Below are positions 52,701 to 59,670 of a stretch of 64,000 bases of DNA, piece after piece. Origin of the DNA: Virgibacillus sp. 7505 (lineage in GTDB: Bacteria; Bacillota; Bacilli; Bacillales; Amphibacillaceae); assembly GCF_002272135.1 (NCBI RefSeq), contig NZ_NPBF01000004.1, forward strand, positions 1 to 64,000. The letters run 5' to 3'. The notes beneath the pieces were generated by a model. The model made no database searches, had not been told where the DNA came from, and worked only from the letters and a program-made list of their open reading frames with translations. Each line of letters begins with the position of its first letter. Position 1 is the stretch's first letter. Made by a program: the position numbers and the translations under genes.

Positions 52701-52908
52701 CTGTTCCTGTTTCATCAGTCTCATCGACAGTGCCAGTTTGATTTTCTGGAGCAACAGTTTCTGACTGCTCTGTCTGTGTCTCATCTACTTGCTGGACAGA
52801 TTCTGTCTGCTGATCAGACTTTATCGTTTCTTCCGCAGACACATAGTTGGCCGGAGACACTAAGCTAAACAAAAGCAGAAAGATTAAAACATATGCAAAT
52901 TTCTTCAT
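49732..52908 (-). CDS. Secreted endo-beta-N-acetylglucosaminidase with GW repeats and SH3 domain (Atl/LytD type, GH73)
   Basis: A 1058-residue autolysin. It has a signal peptide (cleavage near SAEE), an acidic Gln/Glu/Thr-rich region to about 140, and four GW-pair repeats of about 150 residues (LMGHLRSNAVIYPD, LLGHLKSSAVIYPD, KLGHLHADAVIYPD, RLGHLNGSATVYD). A bacterial SH3 domain (TADLLNVRGGPSTSYWVVG) and a C-terminal glucosaminidase domain follow, with the catalytic Glu in SHATLETGNGSSTLA and YNMYGIGAYD after it. I start it at the ATG at 52908, five bases after GGAGG; the frame's earlier TTG lies inside that site. It is the partner half of the Atl-like amidase next door. Confidence 0.93.
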   Translation of the reverse strand: MKKFAYVLIFLLLFSLVSPANYVSAEETIKSDQQTESVQQVDETQTEQSETVAPENQTGTVDETDETGTAPVEEAQENEGDVSTGEETDSENQQIEDEAVNQEEETDAPAVEEDSETDTEEADDSEKQTMRAAAAAPVETSIDLMGHLRSNAVIYPDLNDMDTFKGAVAGGYTDAVYYIKKQAKWNNETYYLISKQASSTTGVVGWVKSTEMTTHEHSVVNSNQQTFIISGSGNAYSKPWGGSKDLVYSLSQYKGQQFKVSAEEKIGANTWYKGTLAGKTVYIHSAYVEAYEPVKIEEEQKTSLLGHLKSSAVIYPDINDPSSAINAVAGGYTSAVYYIKKQAKINGELHYLISKEPSATNGVVGWVKAAQLSTHTHTTIDKNKKTFTVKGSGQAFAKAWGGSKDIVYNLSDLEGKTFYVNLTETVGSNTWYRGMLDGKQVFIHSAYLSAYEPEITEQRVSKLGHLHADAVIYPDLKNPASTLSAVDGGYTDAVYYIKKEATVAGELYYLISKEPSATNGVVGWVKASQLSTHDHTTISKEKKGFLVKGTGQAFAKAWGGSKDLVYNLSDYKNEVFSVDLTETVGNNTWYRGMLGGKKVFIHSAYVQEVIETKISRLGHLNGSATVYDNWSDTSGRNASDAGLTDAVYYIKAQVEVNGTTYYKISREPSSTTGVVGWVKSTEMSSHEHTTIDKTAKTFYSNGKGSSYAKAWGGSKDLVASDMSKYEGSQFKVNLTEKVGNNIWYRGVLDGKTMWLHEAFVVESYDKQTQYDLTLEEAVAIQSTASAQTDSEYKTYVSAEYINSNNQVTADLLNVRGGPSTSYWVVGTLSKGAKVTVLGQSGSWLQIEFTNSRQWVNASPEDIEYYLDPNNFINDERQRFQFLDLTRASDADAATLNKYLNGKGTLSGQGQAFIDAAKLYGVNDVYLVSHATLETGNGSSTLAQGVMYNGTKVYNMYGIGAYDSCPIDCGAKRAYEEGWTSPYLAIVGGAQYIGSGYINSGQNTLYKMRWNPEAMAATGTFGKQYATDIGWASKQVSTMYNLYQNIGIYTLYLDIPNYR

Positions 52909-53198
52909 TTCACCCTCCAAAATATTCAGTTTTCAATGTGCAGACGCCATAGCATCGTTATTGTGTATCGAAAAACGCATCGACCACTCCTTCGTTTTTA
53001 CTAGGAATAGGCAACAATGGTATGTAGTAGGCAACTATTTACCTATTTATCTATAATTCTACAAAATCAAACAAAGCTTTACAATCTAATATCTGATTTT
53101 CATTTAGTTTACAATTAAAATAGTTCTATAGATTCAATTTTTTCCATTATATTGAAAAAGACTTTTCCCGCTTTTATAAATCAAAATTAAATAATAAA
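52909..53198. other. Gene-free stretch upstream of the glucosaminidase
   Basis: About 290 AT-rich bases, bounded on the right by the tagF terminator at 53191-53225. It should hold the glucosaminidase promoter, but no convincing -35/-10 pair is seen. Two TTTACA hexamers (53078 and 53108) are 30 bases apart, which does not fit the 11-base spacing of PhoP or WalR boxes. No open frame with a ribosome site is present. Confidence 0.5.
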
Positions 53199-53225
53199 AA
53201 CCACCGTCAGCTAGTGACGGTGGTT
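53191..53225 (-). terminator. Terminator of tagF
   Basis: A perfect 11-pair stem (53199-53209 with 53215-53225) with a 5-base loop, followed by TTTATTAT on the minus strand. Confidence 0.88.
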
Positions 53226-53229
53226 CACA

Positions 53230-55356
53230 TTATTTAATAACTTGTTTTACTACGCGTTCCGAAGCTTTCCCATCCTCTAGATAACAGAAACGGTTGTAGA
53301 ATGCTTCAAATCGTTCATCCGGCTGATAGCCTTCCCTGTCAATACGTTTTACTTCCTGGATGATTTGCTCTGTTTGTTTCAATAAAGGTCCAGGAGCAGT
53401 TTCTTCAAAATCAAAGTAGAATCCGCGAAGATTATCCCGATAGTCATCCAAATCATACACGAAGAACATCATAGGTCGACGCAGGTTGGCATAGTCAAAG
53501 AATACGGAAGAATAATCCGTAATCAGCATATCAGCCATCAAGTAAAGTTCACGGATATCTTCATGCTTGGAAAAGTCATAAGCAAATCCTTCATAGCTGG
53601 AAAGATCCAAATTCTCAGCAACAAGATAATGCAGACGCAATACAACGACATATTCGTCTCCCAGTTCCTGACGCATACGTTCCAGATCCAGCTCTAAATC
53701 AAACTTATATTTTCCTTTCTGATAAAACTGATTATCCCGCCAGGTTGGTGCATACAGGATAATTTTCTTATCCTCAGAAAGCCCGCAGCTTTTTTTAAGT
53801 GCTTCTATATTCTCCGGCTTATTATGTGTATAAAGGAAGTCGTTTCGCGGGTATCCTGTTTCAAGCATATCCTTCTCAAATCCGAACGCCCTCGCGAAGA
53901 TTTCACTGGAGTACGCATTTGGCGAAACAAGATAATCCCATTTGGAAGCTTCGAATAAGAAATTGCGTTTATACGCCTCGGTATTCGTACCAGGCATATG
54001 CACCTCGTCCATGTCTGCTGCAAGTCGCTTCAGCGGTGTACCATGCCAGGTTTGCAAATAAATCGTATGATTTGGTTTTGGAATCCATAGCGGCAGACGG
54101 CTGTTGGAGACCCAATACCTTGCCCTTGTCATAAGGAACAACCAACGGATGGAGAACCTGCGCACATAAGGAACGTCCTTTGTTTCAAAGTAAGGAACTG
54201 CACGTCGGTCCGAGCTCCAATACATTTTGTACTCCGGATGGTGTTCCAGCATGTACTCATAAATCGCTCTTGGATTGTCACTGTATTGTTTGCCAAGGAA
54301 ACTTTCGAAAACCATAAGTTTTTTATCAACAGGCAAGATAGCTCCAAAAAGCTTGAACACCTGCTGATAACTGTTTTTAAGGAATCTGCCTCTGCGGATA
54401 TTAACCCACTTGCGTCTCGCTCGCGAGATACTTTCCCGGATAAAGAAATACTCAGAAGTTTGAACAGAAAGATATTTCGACTTCTTCGTTAATCTCACGG
54501 TCATTTTATATTTCTTACCATTGATAGTCGTTTTCGCAGCCGCTGGCAAGGTTGAATCTTTTTTCAGATGGCGCATGCGGATACTGCGGATGGTCTGGCG
54601 CACACCATTATGTGAATAAGTCAGCTCTACATAAAATTTCAGAAACTTCTTATCTGACAAATCAATATGAGGTGTTATATCGAATAGTCCCTCGAATCCT
54701 GAGTGCCGGAGCAGCTCATTTCCTTCATATTTATCTGCTAAGTCCTCGCGTTCCTTAAACTGAAGCGGGAAGACTTGTTCTTCCTCTTCATTCAAGTTGT
54801 TTGTCACCACGAGTTTCAGTTCTTCCAATTTATAAGCTTCGCTTTGGTATAGCGGAGCATAGTTAATTGAACCGGAAAAATGCATGACTCCCGTTTTCTT
54901 TAAATGGACTTCTTCCAAATTGGCAAAGAAAACATAATCGTTTACTCGGAAAGAGATGTTACCTTTTCCGGTGCGATACGGGTAGAAAACCTTGTCCGTT
55001 CCTGGTATGAAATAGGAATTATATTGCAGGTGCTCCGGCGGATTAGAAATCCGAGCCCGCTTCGTTTCTCCTTCATTTTCCCGTTCAACGTACAGATCCC
55101 ACATAACTCCATCCTGAAGCATCTGTGTATGCTCGGAAGGGTCCAGCGTTACCTTACAAATCGTATATTCATCTACGCTGTGGTCTTCATTAAAAGTAAG
55201 GTAAATGTCCTCGTTTGTATAACGATTCATCAATAAGAATCGATATGTTTCATAATCAGCGATGTAGGAGGCTCTTATCGGAATTTCCATATAGAAAATT
55301 CCCGCTTCAATACGAACCGATATGGCTCTCCTATTTCGAAGGCTGATGTTTTCCAT
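53230..55356 (-). CDS. tagF: CDP-glycerol glycerophosphotransferase, WTA polymerase
   Basis: This peripheral membrane enzyme builds the polyglycerol phosphate chain of WTA from CDP-glycerol. The 708-residue protein has an N-terminal beta-rich region and a C-terminal GT-B polymerase domain (about 330-700). Key motifs are QTWHGTPLKRLAADM with the catalytic His, ETGYPRNDFLY, YAPTWRDN, VVLRLHYLVAEN, and LITDYSSVFFDYA with the CDP-glycerol-binding residues. I start it at the ATG at 55356, with AGGAG ten bases upstream. The earlier ATG at 55389 falls at the predicted transcription start. Bacillus subtilis TagF is 746 residues. Confidence 0.95.
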   Translation of the reverse strand: MENISLRNRRAISVRIEAGIFYMEIPIRASYIADYETYRFLLMNRYTNEDIYLTFNEDHSVDEYTICKVTLDPSEHTQMLQDGVMWDLYVERENEGETKRARISNPPEHLQYNSYFIPGTDKVFYPYRTGKGNISFRVNDYVFFANLEEVHLKKTGVMHFSGSINYAPLYQSEAYKLEELKLVVTNNLNEEEEQVFPLQFKEREDLADKYEGNELLRHSGFEGLFDITPHIDLSDKKFLKFYVELTYSHNGVRQTIRSIRMRHLKKDSTLPAAAKTTINGKKYKMTVRLTKKSKYLSVQTSEYFFIRESISRARRKWVNIRRGRFLKNSYQQVFKLFGAILPVDKKLMVFESFLGKQYSDNPRAIYEYMLEHHPEYKMYWSSDRRAVPYFETKDVPYVRRFSIRWLFLMTRARYWVSNSRLPLWIPKPNHTIYLQTWHGTPLKRLAADMDEVHMPGTNTEAYKRNFLFEASKWDYLVSPNAYSSEIFARAFGFEKDMLETGYPRNDFLYTHNKPENIEALKKSCGLSEDKKIILYAPTWRDNQFYQKGKYKFDLELDLERMRQELGDEYVVVLRLHYLVAENLDLSSYEGFAYDFSKHEDIRELYLMADMLITDYSSVFFDYANLRRPMMFFVYDLDDYRDNLRGFYFDFEETAPGPLLKQTEQIIQEVKRIDREGYQPDERFEAFYNRFCYLEDGKASERVVKQVIK

Positions 55357-55394
55357 GCAGTACTTTCTCCTCTCGACTAGCAAATCCATTCCTT

Positions 55395-55423
55395 ATTATA
55401 AATTTCATATGTAGGTAATTCAA
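55395..55423 (-). promoter_or_regulatory. Sigma-A promoter of tagF
   Basis: On the minus strand TTGAAT (55423-55418) and a perfect TATAAT (55400-55395) have a 17-base spacer. An inverted repeat TGTAAA-N4-TTTACA (55433-55448) lies just upstream. The 386-base gap between tagF and tagD is filled by this promoter and the tagD control region. Confidence 0.65.
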
Positions 55424-55622
55424 CAATGCTTTTGTAAAGTTCTTTACATATACTTCGTATTTGAATTGGTTTTTTTGCTCTTCCTTAGCATGTTTCATAC
55501 CAAGTCATTTATACATTTTCTTAACCAATTGTAGGAAAATTAGGTAAATATGTATGCAGATTCGACAATTCGCGCATATATTTGCATTCTATTATCATAG
55601 CAGACTTGAAATTTAATTAAAA

Positions 55623-55650
55623 TGTAAATATAATGTTAATCAGGTGTAAA
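55623..55650 (+). promoter_or_regulatory. WalR/PhoP-type array upstream of tagDB
   Basis: TGTAAA-N5-TGTTAA-N5-TGTAAA, three half-sites exactly 11 bases apart; a weaker fourth (TTTAAT) lies 11 bases before. In reverse it is a PhoP array (TTTACA, TTAACA, TTTACA). A TATACT -10 follows at 55661-55666. tagD is a known PhoP and WalR target in Bacillus subtilis. Confidence 0.65.
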
Positions 55651-55742
55651 TGTTATGATCTATACTTACACTGTGACAATGATGATGCAGACAACTTTTA
55701 TATATGAAAAACCAAAACTAATAAAGGAAATGAGGCACAACA

Positions 55743-56141
55743 ATGAAGAAAGTAATTACGTACGGTACATTTGATTTGTTGCACTGGGGCCATGTAAACT
55801 TGCTTCGCCGCGCGAAAGAAATGGGCGATTATCTAGTAGTGGCAATCTCTTCTGATGAATTCAACAAGCTGAAAGACAAAAAGTCTTACCACAGCTTTGA
55901 AAACCGCAAAATGATCCTTGAAGCGATTCGTTATGTGGATGAAGTTATCGCGGAAGAAAGCTGGGATCAAAAAGTCCACGATGTAGTGGACCATAATATT
56001 GATGTATTCGTCATGGGCAGCGACTGGGAAGGCAAATTCGACTTCTTGAAAGAACATTGTGAAGTCGTATATCTTCCACGTACAGTTGGTATCTCCACTT
56101 CTAAGATCAAAGATGATCTTTTAGAAGTTAATAATGGTTAG
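55743..56141 (+). CDS. tagD: Glycerol-3-phosphate cytidylyltransferase
   Basis: It makes CDP-glycerol from CTP and glycerol-3-phosphate, the building block for WTA. The 132-residue protein is full length. It has the nucleotidyl-transferase motif YGTFDLLHWGHVNLL with the His-x-Gly-His pair, RYVDEVIAEESWDQK, FVMGSDWEGKFDFL and the ISTSKIKDDL signature. GGAAATGAGG lies upstream of the ATG. Its last codons overlap the first codons of tagB by 8 bases, so the two are translated together. The upstream array of 11-base repeats probably adjusts CDP-glycerol supply to phosphate and wall state. Confidence 0.97.
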   Translation: MKKVITYGTFDLLHWGHVNLLRRAKEMGDYLVVAISSDEFNKLKDKKSYHSFENRKMILEAIRYVDEVIAEESWDQKVHDVVDHNIDVFVMGSDWEGKFDFLKEHCEVVYLPRTVGISTSKIKDDLLEVNNG

Positions 56142-57333
56142 AGAACTTGCTATTTCTCTCTATCTAGCGTTCTTCAAAATGCTATTTATATGTTTCAAGC
56201 TATTTCCCCAAAAGAACAAAACCACCTTGGTTTCCTCTTTTGGGGATAATGTTTTGTATACGGCTAAATCGCTTGAAAAGTGGAACGCGGGAGAAATAGT
56301 CATATTAAAAACATCTTCCTGCAGGGAAGAATTCACTGATCTGGATGCGGAGATTGTACCATTTGCCATGACGAATATCAGCGCTTTTGTAAAAGGTATC
56401 TATCATCTGGCCACTTCGCGCGTCGTGATGGTAGATAATTACTTCGGATTTCTTGCCGTAACGGATTTCAAACCAAATGTCACATGCATTCAGCTGTGGC
56501 ACGCGGCAGGTGCGATGAAGAAGTTCGGCTTGATGGACCCTTCTGTCCAGACTAGAAGTCCAAAGGCACAGGAAAGATTCAAACAGGTATACAGCCGTTT
56601 CACATATGTTACGGTCGGTTCGGAAAAGATGGCATCCATCTTCCAGGAGAGCTTCGGTCTGTCGAATGCGAATATATTGCGGACTGGTATGCCGCGAACG
56701 GATTTCTTCTTCGACGATAGTCAAATCGATCAATACGAAAGAGAAATCACCGAGCAATATCCAATTATCAAGAAGCGTAAGGTTATCCTGTATGCTCCGA
56801 CTTATCGTGATGATGAGCTGGCCAAGCCTAAAATAGAACTTGATATCGAACGCTTGTATCGGGAGCTGGGTCAGGAATATGTATTGTTCCTTCGCCTTCA
56901 TCCTGCTGTTACATGGGATCTGGCAAACTATTACCCGAATTTCGTAATCGATGTCACACACTATAAAAATATCAATCCACTTTTACTAGTTACGGATATC
57001 TTGATTACCGATTATTCTTCCATACCATTTGAATATTCGCTGCTGAACCGCCCGATTATCTTCTTTACGTATGATCTGGAGGATTACCAGAAAAAACGCG
57101 GTGTGTCAGACGAATATCTTGAATCATTACCAGGACCAATGGTCAGAGATACAAAAACAATTATTAGAGTGATCAAAAAGGGTGATTTCCAACTGGAGAA
57201 GGTACAGGCTTTCTCTAAACAGTGGAACCAATACTCAAACGGACATGCGAGTGAGCAGCTGGTACAGGCGATGTATACATCCAACCCGGCCGTTGCTGCC
57301 ACAGCCAATCCATCCACTCAGACGACACGCTGA
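56134..57333 (+). CDS. tagB: CDP-glycerol:lipid-linked disaccharide glycerophosphotransferase (WTA primase)
   Basis: TagB adds the first glycerol phosphate to the ManNAc-GlcNAc linkage unit. The 399-residue protein has an N-terminal membrane-associating helix (AISLYLAFFKMLFICFKLF) and the glycerophosphotransferase domain with IQLWHAAGAMKKFG and its catalytic His, RTGMPRTDFFF, YAPTYRDD, LFLRLHPAV and LITDYSSIPFEYS. It matches TagB in size and motifs rather than the longer polymerase TagF. It overlaps tagD by 8 bases and lacks a strong ribosome site, pointing to coupling. A terminator overlaps its stop. Confidence 0.94.
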   Translation: MVRELAISLYLAFFKMLFICFKLFPQKNKTTLVSSFGDNVLYTAKSLEKWNAGEIVILKTSSCREEFTDLDAEIVPFAMTNISAFVKGIYHLATSRVVMVDNYFGFLAVTDFKPNVTCIQLWHAAGAMKKFGLMDPSVQTRSPKAQERFKQVYSRFTYVTVGSEKMASIFQESFGLSNANILRTGMPRTDFFFDDSQIDQYEREITEQYPIIKKRKVILYAPTYRDDELAKPKIELDIERLYRELGQEYVLFLRLHPAVTWDLANYYPNFVIDVTHYKNINPLLLVTDILITDYSSIPFEYSLLNRPIIFFTYDLEDYQKKRGVSDEYLESLPGPMVRDTKTIIRVIKKGDFQLEKVQAFSKQWNQYSNGHASEQLVQAMYTSNPAVAATANPSTQTTR

Positions 57334-57355
57334 TAAATTCAGCGTGTTTTTTTTG
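57325..57355 (+). terminator. Terminator of tagDB
   Basis: A perfect 9-pair stem (57325-57333 with 57339-57347) with a 5-base loop, then eight T residues. The tagB stop codon is in the stem. Confidence 0.92.
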
Positions 57356-57356
57356 T

Positions 57357-57392
57357 ATAAAAAAACCCCTTCTCCATTGGAGAAGGGGTTTT
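57357..57392 (-). terminator. Terminator of tagO
   Basis: A perfect 14-pair stem (57362-57375 with 57379-57392) with a 3-base loop, followed by T residues on the minus strand. It stands back to back with the tagDB terminator. Confidence 0.9.
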
Positions 57393-57395
57393 CCT

Positions 57396-58487
57396 TTATT
57401 GCTGATGCTGTTTGCGCCGTTCTTCTTCTGTCACTTTCGGGAAACCTACCATATTGAGTAATGGACGATAGCGGTCGCTGATCAATCCCGTAATCTCAAC
57501 GATCAGTTCAATCAGTATTGCCAAGGCAATAATCAAGATGGTTGAGCCCCACATGGTTGCTTCCGTGTAAAGGACACCTGTAATGCTGAAGATTCCGCTG
57601 ATCGCATAGATAACAATAACAGTCTGGCGATGCGAGAATCCTAGATTCAAGAGACAGTGATGCAAATGCAGCTTATCCGGTGCTGATAAAGGCTTCTTCT
57701 GTACAATCCGGCGGATGATAGCAAATGTTGTGTCCAGGATCGGAACACCAAGAATGATGATCGGCACGATCAAGGAGAACAATGCAACGTTCTTGAACAA
57801 ACCGCTTACGGATAGAACAGCAATCATATAACCGAGGAATAATGCTCCTGTATCCCCCATGAATATCTTAGCCGGGTGGAAGTTGAACACTAGGAAGCCA
57901 AGTGTGCTGCCTAAAAGCAGGACGCCCATCATTGCAGAGATTGGGTTACCCATGCTGATGGCGATCATGGCAATCGTGAACAGCGCGATAGCTGACACTC
58001 CTGCTGCCAATCCATCCAATCCATCAATCAAGTTGATGGCGTTCGTTATACCGACAATCCACAGAATCGTGATTGGAATTGCCCAAACACCGAATTCAAT
58101 TCGTCCAGTGAATGGCAATGTTACAAAGTCGATCTGGATGCCGCCCAATACCGTTACAGTAGCGGCTGCAATCTGTCCGATTAACTTCACTTTTGCGGAT
58201 AGCATGAACTTATCGTCCAGCACTCCGATTAAAGTAATCATTGTTGCACCAATCAGGATTGGTGCTGTATTCGAATCATGTGGCATGAAAACCAAATAAC
58301 CGATGATGAAACTGATGTAAATGGCCAATCCGCCTAGTCGCGGCATGATTTTCTGGTGTACTTTTCTAGCGTTTGGTTTATCCGTTGCTCCGATTGCGAA
58401 TGCCAGCTTTTTCACCATAGGCGTCAGCGCAATTGAAAGGATGAAACATGCTGCCAACGCTACGATTAAAGGCGTTATGTGTACCAT
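57396..58487 (-). CDS. tagO: Undecaprenyl-phosphate N-acetylglucosaminyl 1-phosphate transferase
   Basis: TagO starts WTA synthesis by moving GlcNAc-1-phosphate to undecaprenyl phosphate. The 363-residue polytopic protein has the family motifs KKLAFAIGATDKPNARKVH, MPRLGGLAIYISF, LIGVLDDKF with the catalytic Asp pair, NAINLIDGLDGLAAG, FMGDTGALFLGY and LHHCLLNLGFSHRQ. I start it at the ATG at 58487, six bases after AGGAGG; the frame's upstream ATG lacks a ribosome site. Since TagO-type lipids can also prime other polymers, the adjacent polysaccharide operon may draw on it. Confidence 0.95.
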   Translation of the reverse strand: MVHITPLIVALAACFILSIALTPMVKKLAFAIGATDKPNARKVHQKIMPRLGGLAIYISFIIGYLVFMPHDSNTAPILIGATMITLIGVLDDKFMLSAKVKLIGQIAAATVTVLGGIQIDFVTLPFTGRIEFGVWAIPITILWIVGITNAINLIDGLDGLAAGVSAIALFTIAMIAISMGNPISAMMGVLLLGSTLGFLVFNFHPAKIFMGDTGALFLGYMIAVLSVSGLFKNVALFSLIVPIIILGVPILDTTFAIIRRIVQKKPLSAPDKLHLHHCLLNLGFSHRQTVIVIYAISGIFSITGVLYTEATMWGSTILIIALAILIELIVEITGLISDRYRPLLNMVGFPKVTEEERRKQHQQ

Positions 58488-58590
58488 TTGTATCCTCCTA
58501 AATAGCTTGCAAATCGTTCCAAAAATGCTTTTATAATCCAAGTATCATAAATTACTAGATTTCGACAGTATTCTGCGTAGGTTCTGTACT

Positions 58591-58657
58591 ATTATAATGT
58601 TTCTATTGACAAAACACAATTGCACATAATGTAAATTTTACATCATAACCGGGTCAA
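58591..58657 (-). promoter_or_regulatory. Two candidate promoters of tagO
   Basis: Distal: TTGACC (58657-58652), 18 bases, TACATT (58633-58628), placed right after the WalR/PhoP-type box. Proximal: TTGTGT (58619-58614), 17 bases, perfect TATAAT (58596-58591). Only the distal one has the box at the standard distance. Confidence 0.45.
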
Positions 58658-58662
58658 GCGCC

Positions 58663-58679
58663 TTTACATTTCTTTTACA
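58663..58679 (-). promoter_or_regulatory. WalR/PhoP-type box upstream of tagO
   Basis: TGTAAA-N5-TGTAAA in the direction of tagO transcription, an exact WalR consensus and, in reverse, a PhoP box. The next 11-base step is the TTGACC -35 itself. It lies just after the stop of the upstream PssE-like gene, so the 196-base gap before tagO is all control region. Confidence 0.6.
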
Positions 58680-58683
58680 TTTA

Positions 58684-59163
58684 TCAAGCTTCTTTGATAA
58701 AGTTGCTGAGAATCGCAAACATCCGCTCTTTCCCTGATTGAAACGGCTCTGGTTCAAAGTGCTCTGCCTCCTGTATTATCTTACCGAGATCTTCTCCTTC
58801 TCCCCAGCTAAGGATATGCTTCTGTTCCAGGAAGATGGACATCAGCTGCTGCTGATGATCATCATTATGTTCGCCGTACTTTTTCAGTCTGGCTGCCGCG
58901 ATTACCTTTTTACCCTTTTTCAAGGCGGAGATAACCGATCCGGTACCTGCATGCGTGATCACAAGCCGGGCATCCTCCATCAGCTGATCCATGACTTCAT
59001 AGTTAACGAATGGTTTTATTGTCAATAAGTCACTGTCAAACTTCGTGTGTCCAGCTTGGACGATAACTTCCTCATTGATGATTCCTTCCCGTTTCAGCCG
59101 TTCCACCTCTTCAAGCAGTCGGGTGAATGGAAGCTCGTGGGTACCTAAGACGACCAGTATCAA
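58684..59163 (-). CDS. Glycosyltransferase catalytic subunit, PssE/Alg13-like
   Basis: A 159-residue protein with ILVVLGTHELPFTRLLEEVE, ITHAGTGSVISALKKGKKVIA and the EHNDDHQQQL segment, the C-terminal half of GT28-type enzymes (PssE, Cps14G, Alg13). It must pair with the PssD-like membrane subunit encoded by the gene before it. I start it at the TTG at 59163: GGGGGG lies 8 bases upstream, the length fits the family, and the longer frame has an unlikely N-terminus. The TTG overlaps the TGA stop of PssD, so the two subunits are translated together. Confidence 0.85.
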   Translation of the reverse strand: MILVVLGTHELPFTRLLEEVERLKREGIINEEVIVQAGHTKFDSDLLTIKPFVNYEVMDQLMEDARLVITHAGTGSVISALKKGKKVIAAARLKKYGEHNDDHQQQLMSIFLEQKHILSWGEGEDLGKIIQEAEHFEPEPFQSGKERMFAILSNFIKEA

Positions 59164-59639
59164 TAGATGGACCCCCCATAGACCGCTTTCGGATAAATCT
59201 GTTTCATCGTCTCCCATTGGACGATGAATAAATCGGCGATAGGATAAATCAGCTTACCTGAAATGGTCGGTGAAGTGGACTTTGCAAAGCTCTCGATGAA
59301 GATGACACGCTTCCCAAACAGCTTGGCGATATAGCACATCGGCACGGATGTATGTGCTCCCGTGGAGATGACAACATCCGGACGATGCTTCAGGAATAAA
59401 AAGATCGATTTTATAATGTTATAACTGAACTTGAATATATAGCGAAAAGGATAATTGCGTGCGCCGTATACAAGGAAGCTCATCGGGTGCTTGCCCTTCA
59501 TCTGCTCCGTGATTTCAGATTTCTCTGTCACGATATGGTAGTCATATTCCTTAAAAAGCGGCTCCAGCTGCAAAAGCTGCGTTAAATGTCCGCCAATGGA
59601 TGAGATCAGAAGCAATTTTTTCTTTTTCGTTTTCATCAC
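59160..59639 (-). CDS. Glycosyltransferase membrane subunit, PssD/Alg14-like
   Basis: A 159-residue protein with LLISSIGGHLTQLLQLEPLF at the N-terminus, YNIIKSIFLFLKHRPDVVISTGAHTSVP (split near residues 75-102) and RVIFIESFAKS, the pattern of PssD, Cps14F and Alg14. It anchors the PssE-like subunit to the membrane and helps bind the lipid-linked acceptor. Such pairs usually add a glucuronic acid, galactose or GlcNAc unit. The stop overlaps the start of the next gene. Confidence 0.87.
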   Translation of the reverse strand: MMKTKKKKLLLISSIGGHLTQLLQLEPLFKEYDYHIVTEKSEITEQMKGKHPMSFLVYGARNYPFRYIFKFSYNIIKSIFLFLKHRPDVVISTGAHTSVPMCYIAKLFGKRVIFIESFAKSTSPTISGKLIYPIADLFIVQWETMKQIYPKAVYGGSIY

Positions 59640-59670
59640 AGATTCGCTCCATTCCAGTTAAGGTGAGATG

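Noticed and set aside
53078-53113. Two TTTACA hexamers upstream of the glucosaminidase as a PhoP/WalR box
   Set aside because: Their starts are 30 bases apart, out of phase with the 11-base step.
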